The notes below the pieces were generated by a model. That model saw only the letters and a program-made list of their open reading frames with translations. It made no database searches and was not told where the DNA came from. A program made the position numbers and the translations under genes. From Zygnema cylindricum (taxonomy: Eukaryota > Streptophyta > Zygnematophyceae > Zygnematales > Zygnemataceae), in NCBI GenBank assembly GCA_037447655.1, contig JBBHKE010002024.1, positions 186,001 through 250,000 of the forward strand: 64,000 bases of DNA. The letters run 5' to 3'. Every line of letters begins with the position of its first letter. Within the stretch, counting starts at the first letter, position 1. This document shows, piece by piece, positions 21,291 to 35,200 of the stretch.

Positions 21291-24200
21291 ATGTCCACCT
21301 GGAGTCCGTATGATAATAATGGAGGGTAATTTCGCTCTCCTGTTCTATTTTTGTTCTGAAACTATGTACTGAAAGACTTGGTTTAATTGGGATTGGGACC
21401 ATGATAAAGAAAGATAAGTTGGAAGGAGCGAGTTTTTTTCCTATGCGAGAATCCTGTTTTTGAAGGTTATTTGCAAAGCTTTATAGGATTGCTTCATTCA
21501 TTCTTAACCCTAATCTATTTCCTCTAGTTATTTTTTAGCAATTTGTTGTTACTATATACCAATTGTTTGACTGTTTGTGCTTGTGTACAGGACAGTGGTA
21601 GCCATTGCAGGAGAGGATTATTGCGTTATTGCAGGCGACACTCGTCTCGCATCAGGTTTTAACATTTTGACGCGTGACTCATCTAAAATTTTAGAAATGT
21701 GAGTTCTCTTCACTCTTGGTTTTTTTTCTTTGGATGGTTATATCTTTTCTCTAGCATTGCGTATTTTTCATCATTCATCAGGGTCTTTATTGTTCTTTTA
21801 TTATATATTTTTTTGCCTTTGTCGTTGCTTTTTGTTTGTCTGATATGCGGTTCTTATCGTGTCGTGCTATCTGTAATAATAATGATTGCATACAGATCTA
21901 TGCAGGTTTATTCGATTTTGTTCGATTTTATAGTGTTGATGAATAATTATGGAAACCTTGTGATGAGCTTGTAGTTGTAGAGAATGTCAATTTTGTGCTG
22001 CTAAGGAACAGAGGAAAGAAGCACCAAGTTAAAAATTATCTCCTTAATTTCCATGGCTCAATAAGTTCGTGTTTTTCAAGCAGATATTTTCATCTATTGG
22101 CAAAATCATAATTTTCATTTATATATAATTTTTAATCACATTAATCATAATTGTTTTTTTTTTTCATTAGCTCTGTTTTTTCTTGACCTTCTCTGCAACT
22201 TGCTGGAAACTTGAACAATAGCAGAGAGTTGTTTTTTTGTAAAGCATAATGCATTCATTCATCATGTTTAGTTACCCCTTCCTCTAGCAAAGCCATTAAG
22301 TTCATTGTGTCACTCATTTATCCAAAAGTATTGGTTTAAACCGACAATTATGATTCAATACTCACACTTTCCTCTGTTAATTGTCCTCCTTTCTATTACA
22401 ATTGATGTTTTTGAATCCTGGGGCAAGCTACGCTGCCCATCGCTATTAGGGTTAGCATTAACACTTTATTAGAATTAACTACACTAAACTATGTTTAGCG
22501 AGGTGGCTCATTATGGATCATTTAACTAAACAGTGTTATTAAATTCTAATCTATGATTTTGGGTCAAAAAACATCCACAGGTTCTCGGTTCTGCTTTTCA
22601 GCCTTTTTGTCTGCCATAACCTTTTAGAACTTGCGTTGAATTTATTGAGTGACTCTTAAATGGATTGACAAACTTGTGTCGATTCTATGTTTTGATGATT
22701 ATACATACGAATTCAAGCGAATGCTATTCAACTTACAAAGGCTGTTCACTGGATACGCAGATCAGAAACATGTGTACTTGCTTCGTCTGGGTTTCAAGCT
22801 GATAGGAGGACATTGCAGAAGACTTTAGAGGCCCGCCATGTGGTACAAGTCACATCCAATTGAGCTCTGTATTCTAAAAATAATTTGGATTTCTACTTGG
22901 CAAGCACTTTTGACAAAAGTTAGGTTTATGTAAATTATATTTCGTGGTAGTTGTTTTGTGTTGTTCGTCTGTCTTGAGACGTGAGAGCTATGTTTTTTGG
23001 CGCTGAGTCCAACAGTGAACAATGGAAAAATGTGTGAATATTCTGTCGCTTGGGTTAAATTACGGTGATCAACAGTTTCGAATTCCATAGAGGTAGAGAC
23101 ATCAATGTCTGTATTGCGTCGATTACAAGTTTGAAGTATGGAAGTCTTTATTGGTCTTGAAGCCACAGAAAGTGACCCTGTTTCAAAGGTTTTTGCTGCC
23201 AGCAACTCATTAAACTTATGCATACGTCGAGGGTAATAACACTTGCGGGATTGCTAGTTTTAGTGGCCTGTATCGCAGAAATCTTACAGAAAATTGTGTA
23301 CGATTCATACGGTTTTCTGTACAATTACTGTGACTACTGGCAGGACCGTCAGTGATCGTGTTTCATGTGATTACCCTTTTGCAAGTGTGCTGGTGTTAAT
23401 GTCATTATTTTGTCATTTTTTTTGGTGGCTTGTATCGCAGGTTTATGAGCAACAGCATGGCAAGAAAATGAGTTGTCCAGCCATGGCCCAGCTTCTTTCT
23501 AACACCCTGTATTACAAGCGCTTCTTTCCTTATTACACTTTCAATGTGTTGGGAGGACTTGACAGTGAAGGTAATCACAAGAACAGTTTTGTGAATTCAA
23601 ATTCATTCTTCTTCTAGGATTAAGGATTCATATTGAGGGGGAAATTTTGTTAATGTATATTGGTGTGCTCGATAACCAGTTATCGGCTCGATATGCATAT
23701 CAAAATATATTGATGATAAATTTCGATGTGAAAAAGAAAATTTATTAAATGATACAATATACTACAAATACTTGACCAAAATGTACATATTTCAAATTCC
23801 TGAACGCAAAAATCACTGATGAAATCATTAATGTGGATGAAATAGACATTTAGGATGCTTGCATAAGTGTTTATTGTCTGGAATTTGTATATAATATGTT
23901 TAGTTTCAGTCTTTTTTTGTCCGTTTGTATTGGCAGGTGATGCTATACAATGATCTGTGGCACAAATTTATTGCTAGAAGAGTTGTTTTTTATACATAGT
24001 CAATGCTGGTCAATCAAGAAGCCAGAGAAAGTTGGTTATTTTTCTCTTAAAACATTTTTCAAGTGGCAGTGCCTGCATGCTTGTGAAGCTTTGGACAATA
24101 TGAGCTGAAAGAGCTGCAACTTAGAAAAAGCTGAACACGCATTCAAAAAAAATATGTTTTCTTATGGTTTGGAGTAGTCAACTGCGCTGGGCTGATGGCT

Positions 24201-27200
24201 GATTAGGACTTTTGTGACAGGGAAGGGGTGCGTATTCACTTACGATGCCATTGGATCATATGAACGAACACAGTACTATGTACAGGGGACAGGGCAAGCC
24301 CTTATAGTGCCTGTCCTTGACAACCAGCTCAAATCAGGAAATCCTCTCCTTGTGCCTAGGGTTGTAAGTTCTTTCTGCCTTGTCCTTTGACTAAGCTTCT
24401 TTCTGCTCCCTACTCCATTTTGCCCTTCATTCTCTCCCATTCTTCTCCCCTTGCCTGTGTTCACTGTTGTGCACTCTCTTTTTTCTCTTGTGCACTCCTT
24501 ACGCTCTCTGTATCATTTTTTTTGTCCCTTTTTTCTTTTCTTGGTGGGCCATTTATATTCCTCCTTTCTTCATAGTGCACCCAGTCTCTACCCATCTGAT
24601 TTCATAAATTGTTTGCTCTAAAGCTGTTTGATACCTTAGGATGAACACAGCAATCATCCAAAGACACATTGAATATCAGATTTGTTGTTATCAGACTTAT
24701 CCGCAAGGTTTCACGTTGACTGATGAAAGGGTACATGCCTGAATTGTCTCGCGACAGACTACAGTAAAAATGCAGGAACCAAGATGTAATCCGTTACCGC
24801 AATACAAAATGCAGAATAACATAAGTCTGATGGAATGCTATATCCTTTATCAAACACCACAGAAGCAGTTCTCTTTTTTTTCTCAAAGAAACCTTTTTTT
24901 TTTTATGATTGAGAGCAGGGAAACTATTTTGGCCATTTGAAAGGGTATTTGTTGATATCATTGCAAAGCTTAACTGTCCAGTTGCCGCGAAACTTACAGG
25001 CATACACCTGTAATAGCTGACATATAATATTTGAAGGATGTCAGTGACAGTGCGGTAATGTTTGGGGTCTTAAGGTCATATCAGCTACGGTGGTAGACAA
25101 GTATCAAGTGATTAATAGAATTTAGCTGTCGTTGCAATAACCGGAGCCTTTCACCCCCTTAGTAAGTAGTATCGTTGCTTATCGAACTAATCATTTTGTG
25201 AGGAAACTAATGGACATCACTTACAGAAGCTTTCGACTCATAGTCATTTTAGCCAAAGTTTCTAGAAATGAGATAGGATGTTCATGACCTTCCTTGAAAA
25301 AAAAGGGGACTAAGTCTGGATGGATTTTTTTTTTTTTTTTGTGCACAACATATGATTCGTTTCTGGAGCATGTTTTGTGCACTTCATGTCATAGAACTGT
25401 TATTTCATCACCCATGAGTTGGGTTGTGAAACAGAAATCTAATGAGAAAGATTGAAGTGATAGAACCTAGCTACTGCTGCCCTTGATTGAAGGCAGGATA
25501 ATAAGCGGCTTTTACAGCAATGCATGACTATAGGTCTTGCTGGGCTTATTGCAGACCCTAATCTAGGAACCTTTATGGTGTTGTGATCCATATGCCACTG
25601 CACTTCTTTAGTGTGAGTCTTTACTTATAGATAAATTATTCGAGCCCTGTAACTGGCGTTAAACATAGTGTTTGAACAGAGAACTGCACGATTTTGTAAA
25701 AAAAATACATTTTTCTGAACGATTATGATATTTACTGGCCAGTATCACCAGTAATCTCTCACTTATAATTACCATATTAGAATTCTTAACCTACGGTTAG
25801 CAGCTACATCTAGTCGATGATTGCCTACACAGTTGCCTCCACTGAATTTTTAGGCTTTTGCTGGTTAGACGGATTAACTGATGCATAGCCAAAATGATAA
25901 GCCGTTCAACGCAGGTTGTAGGACAGCTGTATTGCGGTTCTGTTGTACTTGAAAGAACAAAGTCGAGAAATGTGTTATGCAGCAGTTATTGTTCATCAGG
26001 TTGGTGAAGTTGGTCCTGACCAAACCATCCACAAATTTTCTTAAACTCGGCCTAAGCGAAAACAATAAGACTGTTCAAAAAATATCTGAACTGTTTTGCA
26101 AAAAAAAACTTAGTACCATGTCCGGTTTACGCTGTGAATGTTATTGGCTATTAGAGTAAAGGAGTTATTAGTGTAAATGTGAACTGGAGTGTATAATACC
26201 AATTTAGTGTAGGTTGATGTGACAGATTGTTGTCCACTTCCTTAACTAGTGTTTTTACCATTATTTTATATTTTTTTGCCAGAGAAAATGGCGACCAAAT
26301 TAGTGTTTTTTTTTCACTAATGGTGATGGGCATTGTTTCTCCTTGTTGGCTTGAGTCTTTCTTGTGCATCACAAGCTCATAGATGTATATGAGGTGTGCT
26401 CACTTTAAGGATAGGGAAGCAAGGATGTTAATTTCGCTTTTCGTTATTGTTGAAACTGTAATACAACCAAACATTTTAATACCCTGAAGAACCTAATAAT
26501 CTCTGAAAGCTCCTTAATACAGCTAGAAGAAGTATGTGGACATTGTGTGTATACTACAGCAGCAGGAGTTAATCCTTTTTCTGATCCTTTTTTCCAATTA
26601 CTGATGTATCAAGTTTGACTCTATTAAATCCCACAAAAAGTTTTCTACATATGCCGCATTGCTATATGCTTGTCCTGCATGAAATTCAGGATGTCGTTGT
26701 TCATGTAAAAAAATCACTTTGTGGTTTCTAGTTGATGTGTTTTTAAGCCTGTGCAGTTGCAAAGTTTCCTAAGGCCCTTGAACAATATATAAACATGTAA
26801 GCATATGTGGTAACGTATAAACATGTGGTAACATATGTGGTTATGTATGTTGTATGTGGTTATGTTTAACTTTTTCTGACTGTATTGAATGGCATTGTTT
26901 TTTGAATAGCCTTCTGTGACACCACTGAGCGAATCAGAAGCTGTGGATCTTGTGAAAGACGCTTTTGCTTCCGCAGGAGAACGTGATATCTATACGGTGT
27001 GTTGTTACTCCCTCTTTGGTCCTTTTATTTCTCCACCCTTTCTACTCTCTTTTTGTTTGTTCACTGTTCTTCTCGTTTCCTTTTCTTTTTTGTTCTCCGA
27101 TGAGCAATTCTATCACCCTCCTCCCTCTCCCCTCCTCCTTCCTCGTTTTTCGTCACCTATGGTAAACTGTTTTAGCTGGGTTTTTTGTGTCGTATGCCGT

Positions 27201-28004
27201 AGAATGTCAGGACGTAAGCTCTGAAAGATCTTTTTGTGTCCCTTAAGATTTTGGGAGGGAAGTGTTGGACTCATTTAGGTTAAATTATAGTTCTGGCATA
27301 TCTGAGATTTGGTTTTTAGAGATTTTCTAATTCGTTGCTTGACTTCAGCTTCTAAAGGTTTAGCCAAAAGTTTGCATGGATTTCAAACCAACAAAAATCC
27401 GGTTTCCTGGTCTCTTTTGGTTTTCAAAAACCGGTTTTTTGGTTCCAGTTATGGTTTCTTCAGTGGTTCCATGTTTATTGAGTTTGGAAAATCATTACTT
27501 CTCCATCAAAATGTTTTTCTGTGGGTATTTTCTGGGTTTCTGTGATGATTCTCCTTCTACAATTGGTTTGAGATTAATTATCTCTCCTACTACACCCCTC
27601 ATTGTCATTAGTGTTAATAACACTAATTCGGTCGCGTCTTTTTTTGGCAAAAAATCACAAAATAGTGTTCACAACATTATTTAAGGACGTGGACTACAAT
27701 CTGCCACGTCTCCTTTCACTAAATTTGTATTATTAATCCTACTTCCGCATTAACACATAAATCTTTGACGCTAGTAACGATGAGCAGTGTAGTTTTACGT
27801 TAGAAAGAGTTGTTGTTTTCAGATTTTTTGCGTAAAATGTTTTCAGGTTTAAGTGGAGGTTGATTGTCACTTGTTTTTTGTGATGTATAATCTGATGATA
27901 CTTGGAATTTGTGGTTTTGGGGTACGCAGGGAGACGGTGTTGAGATTATAATTGTGAACCAATCGGGAATCAGAAGGGAGTATCAAGCCCTGAAAAAGGA
28001 TTAG
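21291..28004 (+). CDS. PBF1: 20S proteasome subunit beta type-1 (beta-6), 7 exons
   Basis: A structural beta subunit of the 20S proteasome core (PSMB1 in animals, PBF1 in plants). Exons are 21291-21325, 21591-21698, 22761-22842, 23441-23570, 24221-24363, 26910-26996 and 27930-28004. They join in phase to give 219 residues, the usual length. Markers are [12 protein letters not shown] at the start, [92 protein letters not shown] and the end ALKKD. In active beta subunits the catalytic Thr stands where Gly12 is here, consistent with the known lack of catalytic activity of this subunit type. The introns are long and hold MITE fragments (22440-22600 and 27593-27789). Confidence 0.96.
22440..22600. 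repeat. Degenerate TA-MITE in beta-6 intron 2
   Basis: Begins TACGCTGCCCATCGCTATTA and continues through GTGGCTCATTATGGATCATT, a word shared with 18510. The right end is not clear. Confidence 0.45.
27593..27789. repeat. TA-flanked MITE in beta-6 intron 6, 197 bp
   Basis: The left end CACCCCTCATTGTCATTAG and the right end CTAGTAACGATGAGCAGTG are inverted, with TA at 27591-27592 and 27790-27791. Internal GACGTGGAC...CCACGTCTCC resembles copies at 1301 and 1983. A truncated relative ends at about 30200. Confidence 0.75.
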
Positions 28005-29594
28005 TTTGGGCTTATGTATGTCTTTTTTTGTCTTTTGTCATCTTCCTAAATCCCTCTAAATTCAATGCGCGAATCAGTTTCAAGTTGTTGTATAAACTTG
28101 TAAACTTGTAATTTGTTCTCTTAAACAAGAAACATTTTTTGTAAAGTGCTTTTCCTGTGTTACCAAGAATAACGTTAAGAAAGACAGTTACTGTGACTTT
28201 TTTTTTGGAGATGATTGGCTTTTGTATTTCATATATCTATTATTACCTCAGAGTTTCTGTGACACTAGTCTTTTAAACATTTTTTTCTCAAAATGTATTG
28301 AATCACCCTCGATTGTGGCAACTTTGGGAAATCTGCTTGTTTTTGTTTCATCTCTATAAGAATGGCGTATGAATTACTGGAATACGGTAAGTAATCCTGC
28401 CAAAGTAGTTCTGTTAAGAAACAATCCTGTTAAGAAACTGGCGCTAATCGTGATCGTGTCACTCTACAGAAGCTCGCAATAATCGTGTTCGCGTCACTGC
28501 GGTTCCATTAACTCCAGTAATGTTGATTTGCTAACTTAATTAAATAGCGTGATGGTAAACCATCTGAGTCCATGGGAACAATAGGAGGCAGCTATGCCAA
28601 AACTGGAAAACTACATGTGGAGGGGATATAATATAAAGGATAAGCAAGGCAAAAGCGATGAAAATTTTATAAGATGGTTGGTGTGGTTGCACTTATGAGA
28701 TGGGAGTTTTGTCATTTCAACTTTTGAATTGTGTTGTGCATAATATTTTTCTAAAAACAAAAGCTTGTAAGGGTATATCTTTGTCTTTGGACAAGTTTCT
28801 GCCACACTTTCCCAGCGTTGATGTACATGTGATTTTAATGCTATACTCTAAATTGCATTTCTTATTGTGTAAAATGTTTAACTTCATTGAAAGCGTGATA
28901 GAGTCATAAGCTGTTAATGTACTTGTCATCCCTGTACATCTGCGAATAGGAGTATGGGAATGTGTGTTTGTTTGTGGAGGGGGTAAGGTCAGAGAACAAA
29001 GTGTAAGAACTGCTTTGTTACTGCCTTGATTACTTGCAATCATACTTTTCGAATTTTAAATATGTGCTCGTGCTTTGTACATACTTTAGAAGTACCAGAT
29101 ACAGTAGAAGACCGTAAGCCTTGTGTCGTATTTTACACCGTGTAACCGTATGAGAGTTAGCAACCCTGTATCAGTCTTCCTAAGCTCTAGCCTTTGAACC
29201 AAGGATATTTCCAATATCATTACTTTTTCTCACCTTAACGTCATTTGGAACTGAATTAAAATTAGCAAAACTGATATGCACTCCTTGGTAATAATTTCTT
29301 TACTCTAATAATAATCCACGTCTGGTTTTTTCTGTGACCAGCAATACAAATGTCAAACAGTCTGTACAAAGTATGAAAATGTAAGATGTCTTGCTGCTCT
29401 GTGTACTTTTACAAAATGATAAGACTTTGTCAAGTGGTAAACCATCTGGAACAAAAGATGAAAGGGCAAAGATGAGAGTGATAAACTGAAAGGCAAAGAC
29501 ACAACAGAAAACCCGAATAGATGCGGTGTTGTGTGGAACTTGATCAAGCTCCTGTTTCATCGGTAGACGTAGGAGAGGCATGGTTCTATAGTTT

Positions 29595-29751
29595 TGGCAC
29601 CGGTGTTATCACGATAAAAAACCGATATTATCGGTTTTTTATCGGCGATAACACCGGTTTCGATATATCGTGCCAATACATCGATTATCGGCAAGCCAGA
29701 AAAAAGTACATATCAATTATCGGCAAAACCGTGCCGATACACACACTAGGT
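29595..29751. mobile_element. Truncated hAT-like family A fragment
   Basis: Contains repeated CACCGGTGTTATC/GATAACACCGGT arms and a right end CCGTGCCGATACACACACTA. The left end is missing. It resembles the inner part of 39754-40205. Confidence 0.6.
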
Positions 29752-29757
29752 TACACT

Positions 29758-29848
29758 TAGGGACACCTGAAATCCGGGTCCGCCGGATCTGCGCTAAAAA
29801 ACAAAGTAAGTTCGCTAAGTTACAAGTACATGGAGACACACCCTAAGT
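29758..29848. mobile_element. Miniature Harbinger-like remnant, about 90 bp
   Basis: Starts TTAGGGACACCTGAAATCC and ends GGAGACACACCCTAA. The interior matches the right-end 90 bp of the element at 19734-20512 (CGGGTCCG..CGCTAAA..AAAGTAAGTTCG). Confidence 0.6.
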
Positions 29849-32275
29849 AAACTAGCAGACTAAACTAGACTGGCAAGGGTTCCTAACGTCGATGTATTCA
29901 ACCTCCTATGCCCAAAAAAAACGTCATATTCAGTTCCTTACTTTGCGGACGCAATCCTGTCCGTCCGATCGTGATGTGCGAATAAGTTAATTCCAAGACA
30001 TGAGAAAAACATCCGGCAGCTACAATAGCACCGGCTATCGTTTCGGTCGCGACCCCCCCCGGCCTAAATCACAAAATGGTGTTAACAACACTATTTAAGG
30101 ACGGAATCTGCCACGTCCTCTTGCTCTAAACTAGTATTATGAATTCTAATTTCGCATCAACACTAATAAATCCTTAACGGTAAGAACGATGGGCGGTGTA
30201 GCGCCATATTTCACCTTCTGAAAGGAAATTTTGTTTCAAAAATCGTGATGGTTAAAGCTACAAGGCATCATTGAAATGAAAAAGATAAAAATGACGACAA
30301 TTAAAGGTTAGAGGTCAATATTTCTACGAACTATAAGCAACACAAACACTAAGAAACAGCAAGAAACTGACATTAAAACTAAAGTAACAAAACTAAACTG
30401 GCAGTACAGTACCTTAGAAATAAAGACAATGGAAAAGAAAGTGAGCCCACGGCCCAGAACTGAAGTCTATTCTGCAACTAAAGTTCACAATTACGGAGAT
30501 AATATAAGGAGAAAAAAAAAACCAGAAAATGTTTCTATACCTATTCCATTCCAGTCAGAATATGTTTTGGAAGCTAAATGTCTTAGTGTTATGAATGGTA
30601 TAAATCTCTTATATCCCTCCACCTATCCAATGACCTGCACTTATCCTTGGAAAAAAGATTCACACATTTCCATTTGCAGATAAAAATTATCTCTCCTCTT
30701 TCATTTCGATCAACACTGCGTCAACTTTCTGTTCTACTCACTTATTCATTCATTGGACATTTCTTTACCAACTAAACTGCCTGTCTGTATTGTTTGGGCA
30801 GTTTAATGCTTTTTAACTTTATGTTCAACTATTGGATTTTCCTTTTGAGGTAAGCATTGGAAAGGTGACGCTCTTACCTTTAAATCGTGATGTCATGATT
30901 AGTAATAGGAAAATTGTGTTGTGAGAAAAAGTACTTGATGACTGTACTTGAAAATGTTCAACGACCTATGGGCAGTGTAGCTCTTTTTTTTTTTTTTTTG
31001 TGTTTTGTCCACCGATAAGTTCGATGTAACAAAAAAATTGATGGGGAGGAGAACAAAGGACAGAAAGGTAAGAGAATATAGTTGCGAACATCTGAGTTAT
31101 CATATATTACAGTTGCCCCTACGAAGCCATTCCTAAGCTTGCCTGTTTTTTTTTTCTGCCCGAAGGCGGGAGGTGAGTGCCTTCCAATTGGACAATTTGG
31201 AATCCGAGGCACACTAGGCTTTTGTCAGGGGCTATGATCCCCAATCACCCCCAATAGAGAGAGACACAGCGACACAAAGAGAGCGACAGAGACTGAGAGG
31301 GAGACAGACAGTGACACTGAGAGTGAGACGTGGAGTGAGAGGGAGAGAGTGAGAGGGAGATAGAGAGAGAAAAAGGGAGGATAATGCGAGTTTGGTTATG
31401 ACAGATGTTGTTGTTGACTACACTCAAAGAAACTACTTGTAAAAATGATTTAGAGCGATTTTCAACTGAAGACAAAAGTTTGGAAAACAAGCCATAATTA
31501 GCATGCAGGAGTTAGCAGGACTCCACAAATATATATGGAAAAAGAAATCAGACTGGTAAAGAATTTTTTCGTACCTTTGTAGGAAATTACGGTGCTTAAA
31601 AGTGCTTACCAGAATAGACGAACACGATTAGTTCGAAACCGTTGACAAATTATTCATGTTTTTGATGAATTGTTTTAAAATACTGATTTTGTGGAAGTTG
31701 CAGCCAGCAAAGTTCCTTTGAAAGCTGAGAGAAGGGACTGAGAGGAGAGGCTTGATAAGGACAAGTTTGTACAGGTAATGGATTTGGACCAAAACGGCTC
31801 ATGTTTTAGTGTTCGTTGAAGAGTGGATGAGAAGAGTTGTAATTGGGTTTCAATTCTAGCCTTCAATGTTTGTTGAAGTGGGACAAGAAAGGCAACTGGA
31901 GAAAAAAACACAAAGAAACAACAGGGCATCAGTATTAGTGTTCATATTATGGACAGATTGGATTTTTCACAACCTTTGATTGTCTAATCTACAGTGGCAA
32001 ATCAAGATATCGTCATCGATTTAAGCAAGTTTGAATCTATTTTATGCAATAAAACCATCCAGGTTTTCTTAAGCAAAGAGTAACAGATTTACATTAAAAG
32101 ACAAAAATGTCTGCTTGTCAAGATTGAGATGTACCTAATATAGTGAAGGGTAGTTTCTTGCTGGAAAGTTTCCCACTTATGGGCTTGCTCCATGCACAAA
32201 TCTGGCCATCAATGCCTCTCCTTCAGCAGTTGAAGGTGATGAAGATAAAGATGATACTTTCTTTGTACACAATGC

Positions 32276-35200
32276 TCATCGAATATGCATACGTTTAAGA
32301 GCCAAACCCGGATTCTCCTCCGTCTTCCCTTTGGCTGCCCTTTGTTTTTTGTCAGGAGAACCAAAAACTTTCCAAAATCGCAGTGTTTCATCGGCCGCGG
32401 CCGATACCACTGTGTTTCCATCAGGGCTCTGAAAAAAAATTATTTGTCACGTGGGAGGAAAACGTTAATCGACATCGAAATAAATACTAATGACAACCTT
32501 CTTCACCCTTCACGCTGATCGTATTCATAACCCCAACTCATACGTATGCAGGTTTTTAATCCTTTTTAGGAACAGCTATTCAACTTTCTTTGTCTTTCCA
32601 GTGATAGAACCCAACGATAGACATTTTGTTGAGTGAATTTTACGAAAAAAAAAAAATAGTATCAAAGATGGAAAAGTAAAAAATCCCGCACCTGGGCCAT
32701 GTGTAAAACTCTAGCGCTGTGTCCTGTGAGCTCTGCCATTTTCGTCATGGACGGATATTTCCAAAGGCACAACTGATTTTGACTGTATCCATGGCTACTC
32801 AAGAGCTCACGTTCGTGAACCGACCACTGAAGTGCGCACACCTGTCAAACCAACCAGTCACCAACTCTCTAAAACAGATAAGCTCAAAATCCAGCTCAGA
32901 ATCTAGCTCAAAATTCCAAAGCATTTGAATGTCCGGTGATTTAAATATCCAGAAATCCTTTCCAATCTCTCTCCAGCATACAACAACAACTTCAATCGTT
33001 AATTATGGCTACCGTGATAATACATACCTGTGAATGAGTGTCAATGGAATTGAGACAGGCTCCAGTGTGGGTGTTCCAAAACTTGATGCATCGATCAGCT
33101 GTACCTCCTCCTGAGGCCAACAAGTTACTCTGGAAAGGACACCAAGCGAGTGCCTTTACAGCCGCCGTATGGTCCTCCATACGGTGAAGCCATTGGTTTC
33201 CTGATCAAAGAACCAGGGGCACAGAATCAGGCTGCAAACTTCTGGTAGACAAAGTGCTCACTTACATTTCCAGTCTCTCCCATTTTTCAAATTGAGATTC
33301 TTCTCTGTGTGACTATTTCTTCCCTCTCAGTTTCATTACTTCTCCGTGGAAACAACGACATCATTGACAGCTGTATTTTTCTGCCATAAAAAACATGAAA
33401 GGGGATGAAGGTACCTCCAGGAGTGGAACCGGCTGGAGAGCCTCCTGGACTGTTATAGGAGGACGTCATGGCTGCGTCCCAAATAAAAAGGCGATTGTCG
33501 TTTCCTCCACTTGCCAATTGTTGACCACTTTTGGACCACTTGAGACCACAGACCTCCTGCTCGTGGCCAGTCAAACGGGACACGATGTGCTCCCGCATAC
33601 GAACTGTAACAGAAGAAAGTCACAAATTTCCCCAAGGTTTATGGTTCTGAGAGTGAGAGTGTCCATCTTTATTTTTGATGGCACACATTGTTGGTCTTTT
33701 TTTTCTTTTCGGTGGTTAATTTTGGCATTGCAGTTACAACCCAATAGCCGTCTGTTAACTGAAGAAGCTCTCTTACCGTCATGGTTGAGAATGACAGAAT
33801 CTCGTCCTCCTGATGAAAGTACAGGACCATTCCAATCCAGGCTTCCCACTCTAGCTCGATGTCCGGACATTCTCCTAACCTGTACATAAACACAGAAAAG
33901 ACATCACAAACCATTCTTATTTTCGGCTCCCAAAAGCTTCCGCAACAAAAACAAAGTTAGTTCTCTGTCAAAGTTAGTTCTCTCTATCTCTTTTTGTCCC
34001 TTTCTCTCTATTACCTGTTTCAGGCGGTTCACGTCCCAGAGCTGTACTTCACAGCTGTTTAGTCCCACTGCCAGGTGGCGGCCATCCGCTGCCCATGAGA
34101 CACTTGTCACATAGTCATCTGTGCCCTCAGTCTGCATGAGAAGCTGGATGGCCCCCTTAGCAGCCTCCCACAGGTATACTGTGGTTCCCAGAGCCACTGC
34201 CACCTGATTGGTGGAGCTCCAGTCCAAAAGGTTCAAATAATAGTCATCCACAAGCTCCGGAGCATCAAGAATGCGTTCGGAAGACTGCAACAAAAAATAC
34301 ACCTTATTAAATTTTTTGGCCATCCCTTTTGCTAAAAGAAACAGTGCGAGATGTTTATTTGGCAAGAATTGGACATTAATGAGGTTCACTAGGTTATGGC
34401 CTTTACCTGAGACACTTGGCGAAAAGTTTTCTTAGACTGCCCAGATTGTGCGCTGTAAAGATCTCGAAGCTGGCTCTCATGTCCAGTGGTTGGAACCGGC
34501 GGTCGGTTTCTAAATGCAAGAATCTTGCTCTGTCTAGGACTGCCGGGCAGCATAAAATTTTCTGCAAGCTTACGCTTGTAGTCCTCCTGCACATTACATG
34601 GGGTAGCTTCAACAATTGAGTAAAATTCTACATACTTTTTTTTCTCAAAGTAGATGTGTTAGTCCTTACCCGGATTATTTTATTGCTTATCATATCATTC
34701 AAGTAGATGCGACAGCCCTCACCTGCAAGGTTTTTTATGCATCTCTTCTTTTTAAAGTAGATGTTTTGCTATCTAAATCTAGGTACTAATTGATCTAGGA
34801 CCACCCAAGGAAAAGGGAAAAAAAGAAATGGAGCTTAAAGAAATAAAACACCTGAGGACAAGATATAATCTTATTCACTACGTTTTCATGCCCTACACAT
34901 AGGGAATTGAGCGAGGAGAAATGTAATGTGAATATGAGCGATGCATCAAAATAATGGTTTCTCTCTGGTTGAGCTTCATTTTGTCCCTTACTAAATGTTA
35001 GACGACATCTACACTAAATGTGCAGAAATATTGTTTTTGGAAGTGATCGGTTTGTGCATTAAACTCAAGAAATGGATGACAATGATTCACCTTCATTGGC
35101 AATAGTATGGGACCATGTTATCCTTTTTTTGACTTTAAAAGTGGAGGAGAGTTCTTCACATTCATTGGCGATAAGATGGCAGCTATGTTGTCCCTTTTTT

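Larger units (their letters stand above)
28005..32275. other. Intergenic region between beta-6 and CDC20, convergent
   Basis: The flanking genes converge here and no gene is recognised. It holds an inverted MITE fragment (29230-29310), a truncated hAT-A piece ending CGATACACACACTA (29595-29751), a mini Harbinger-like element (29758-29848), a truncated TA-MITE ending GATGGGCGGTGTA (about 30045-30200) and a GAGAGA-rich tract (31253-31378). Small frames at 30429-30683 and 31675-31929 look random. Confidence 0.5.
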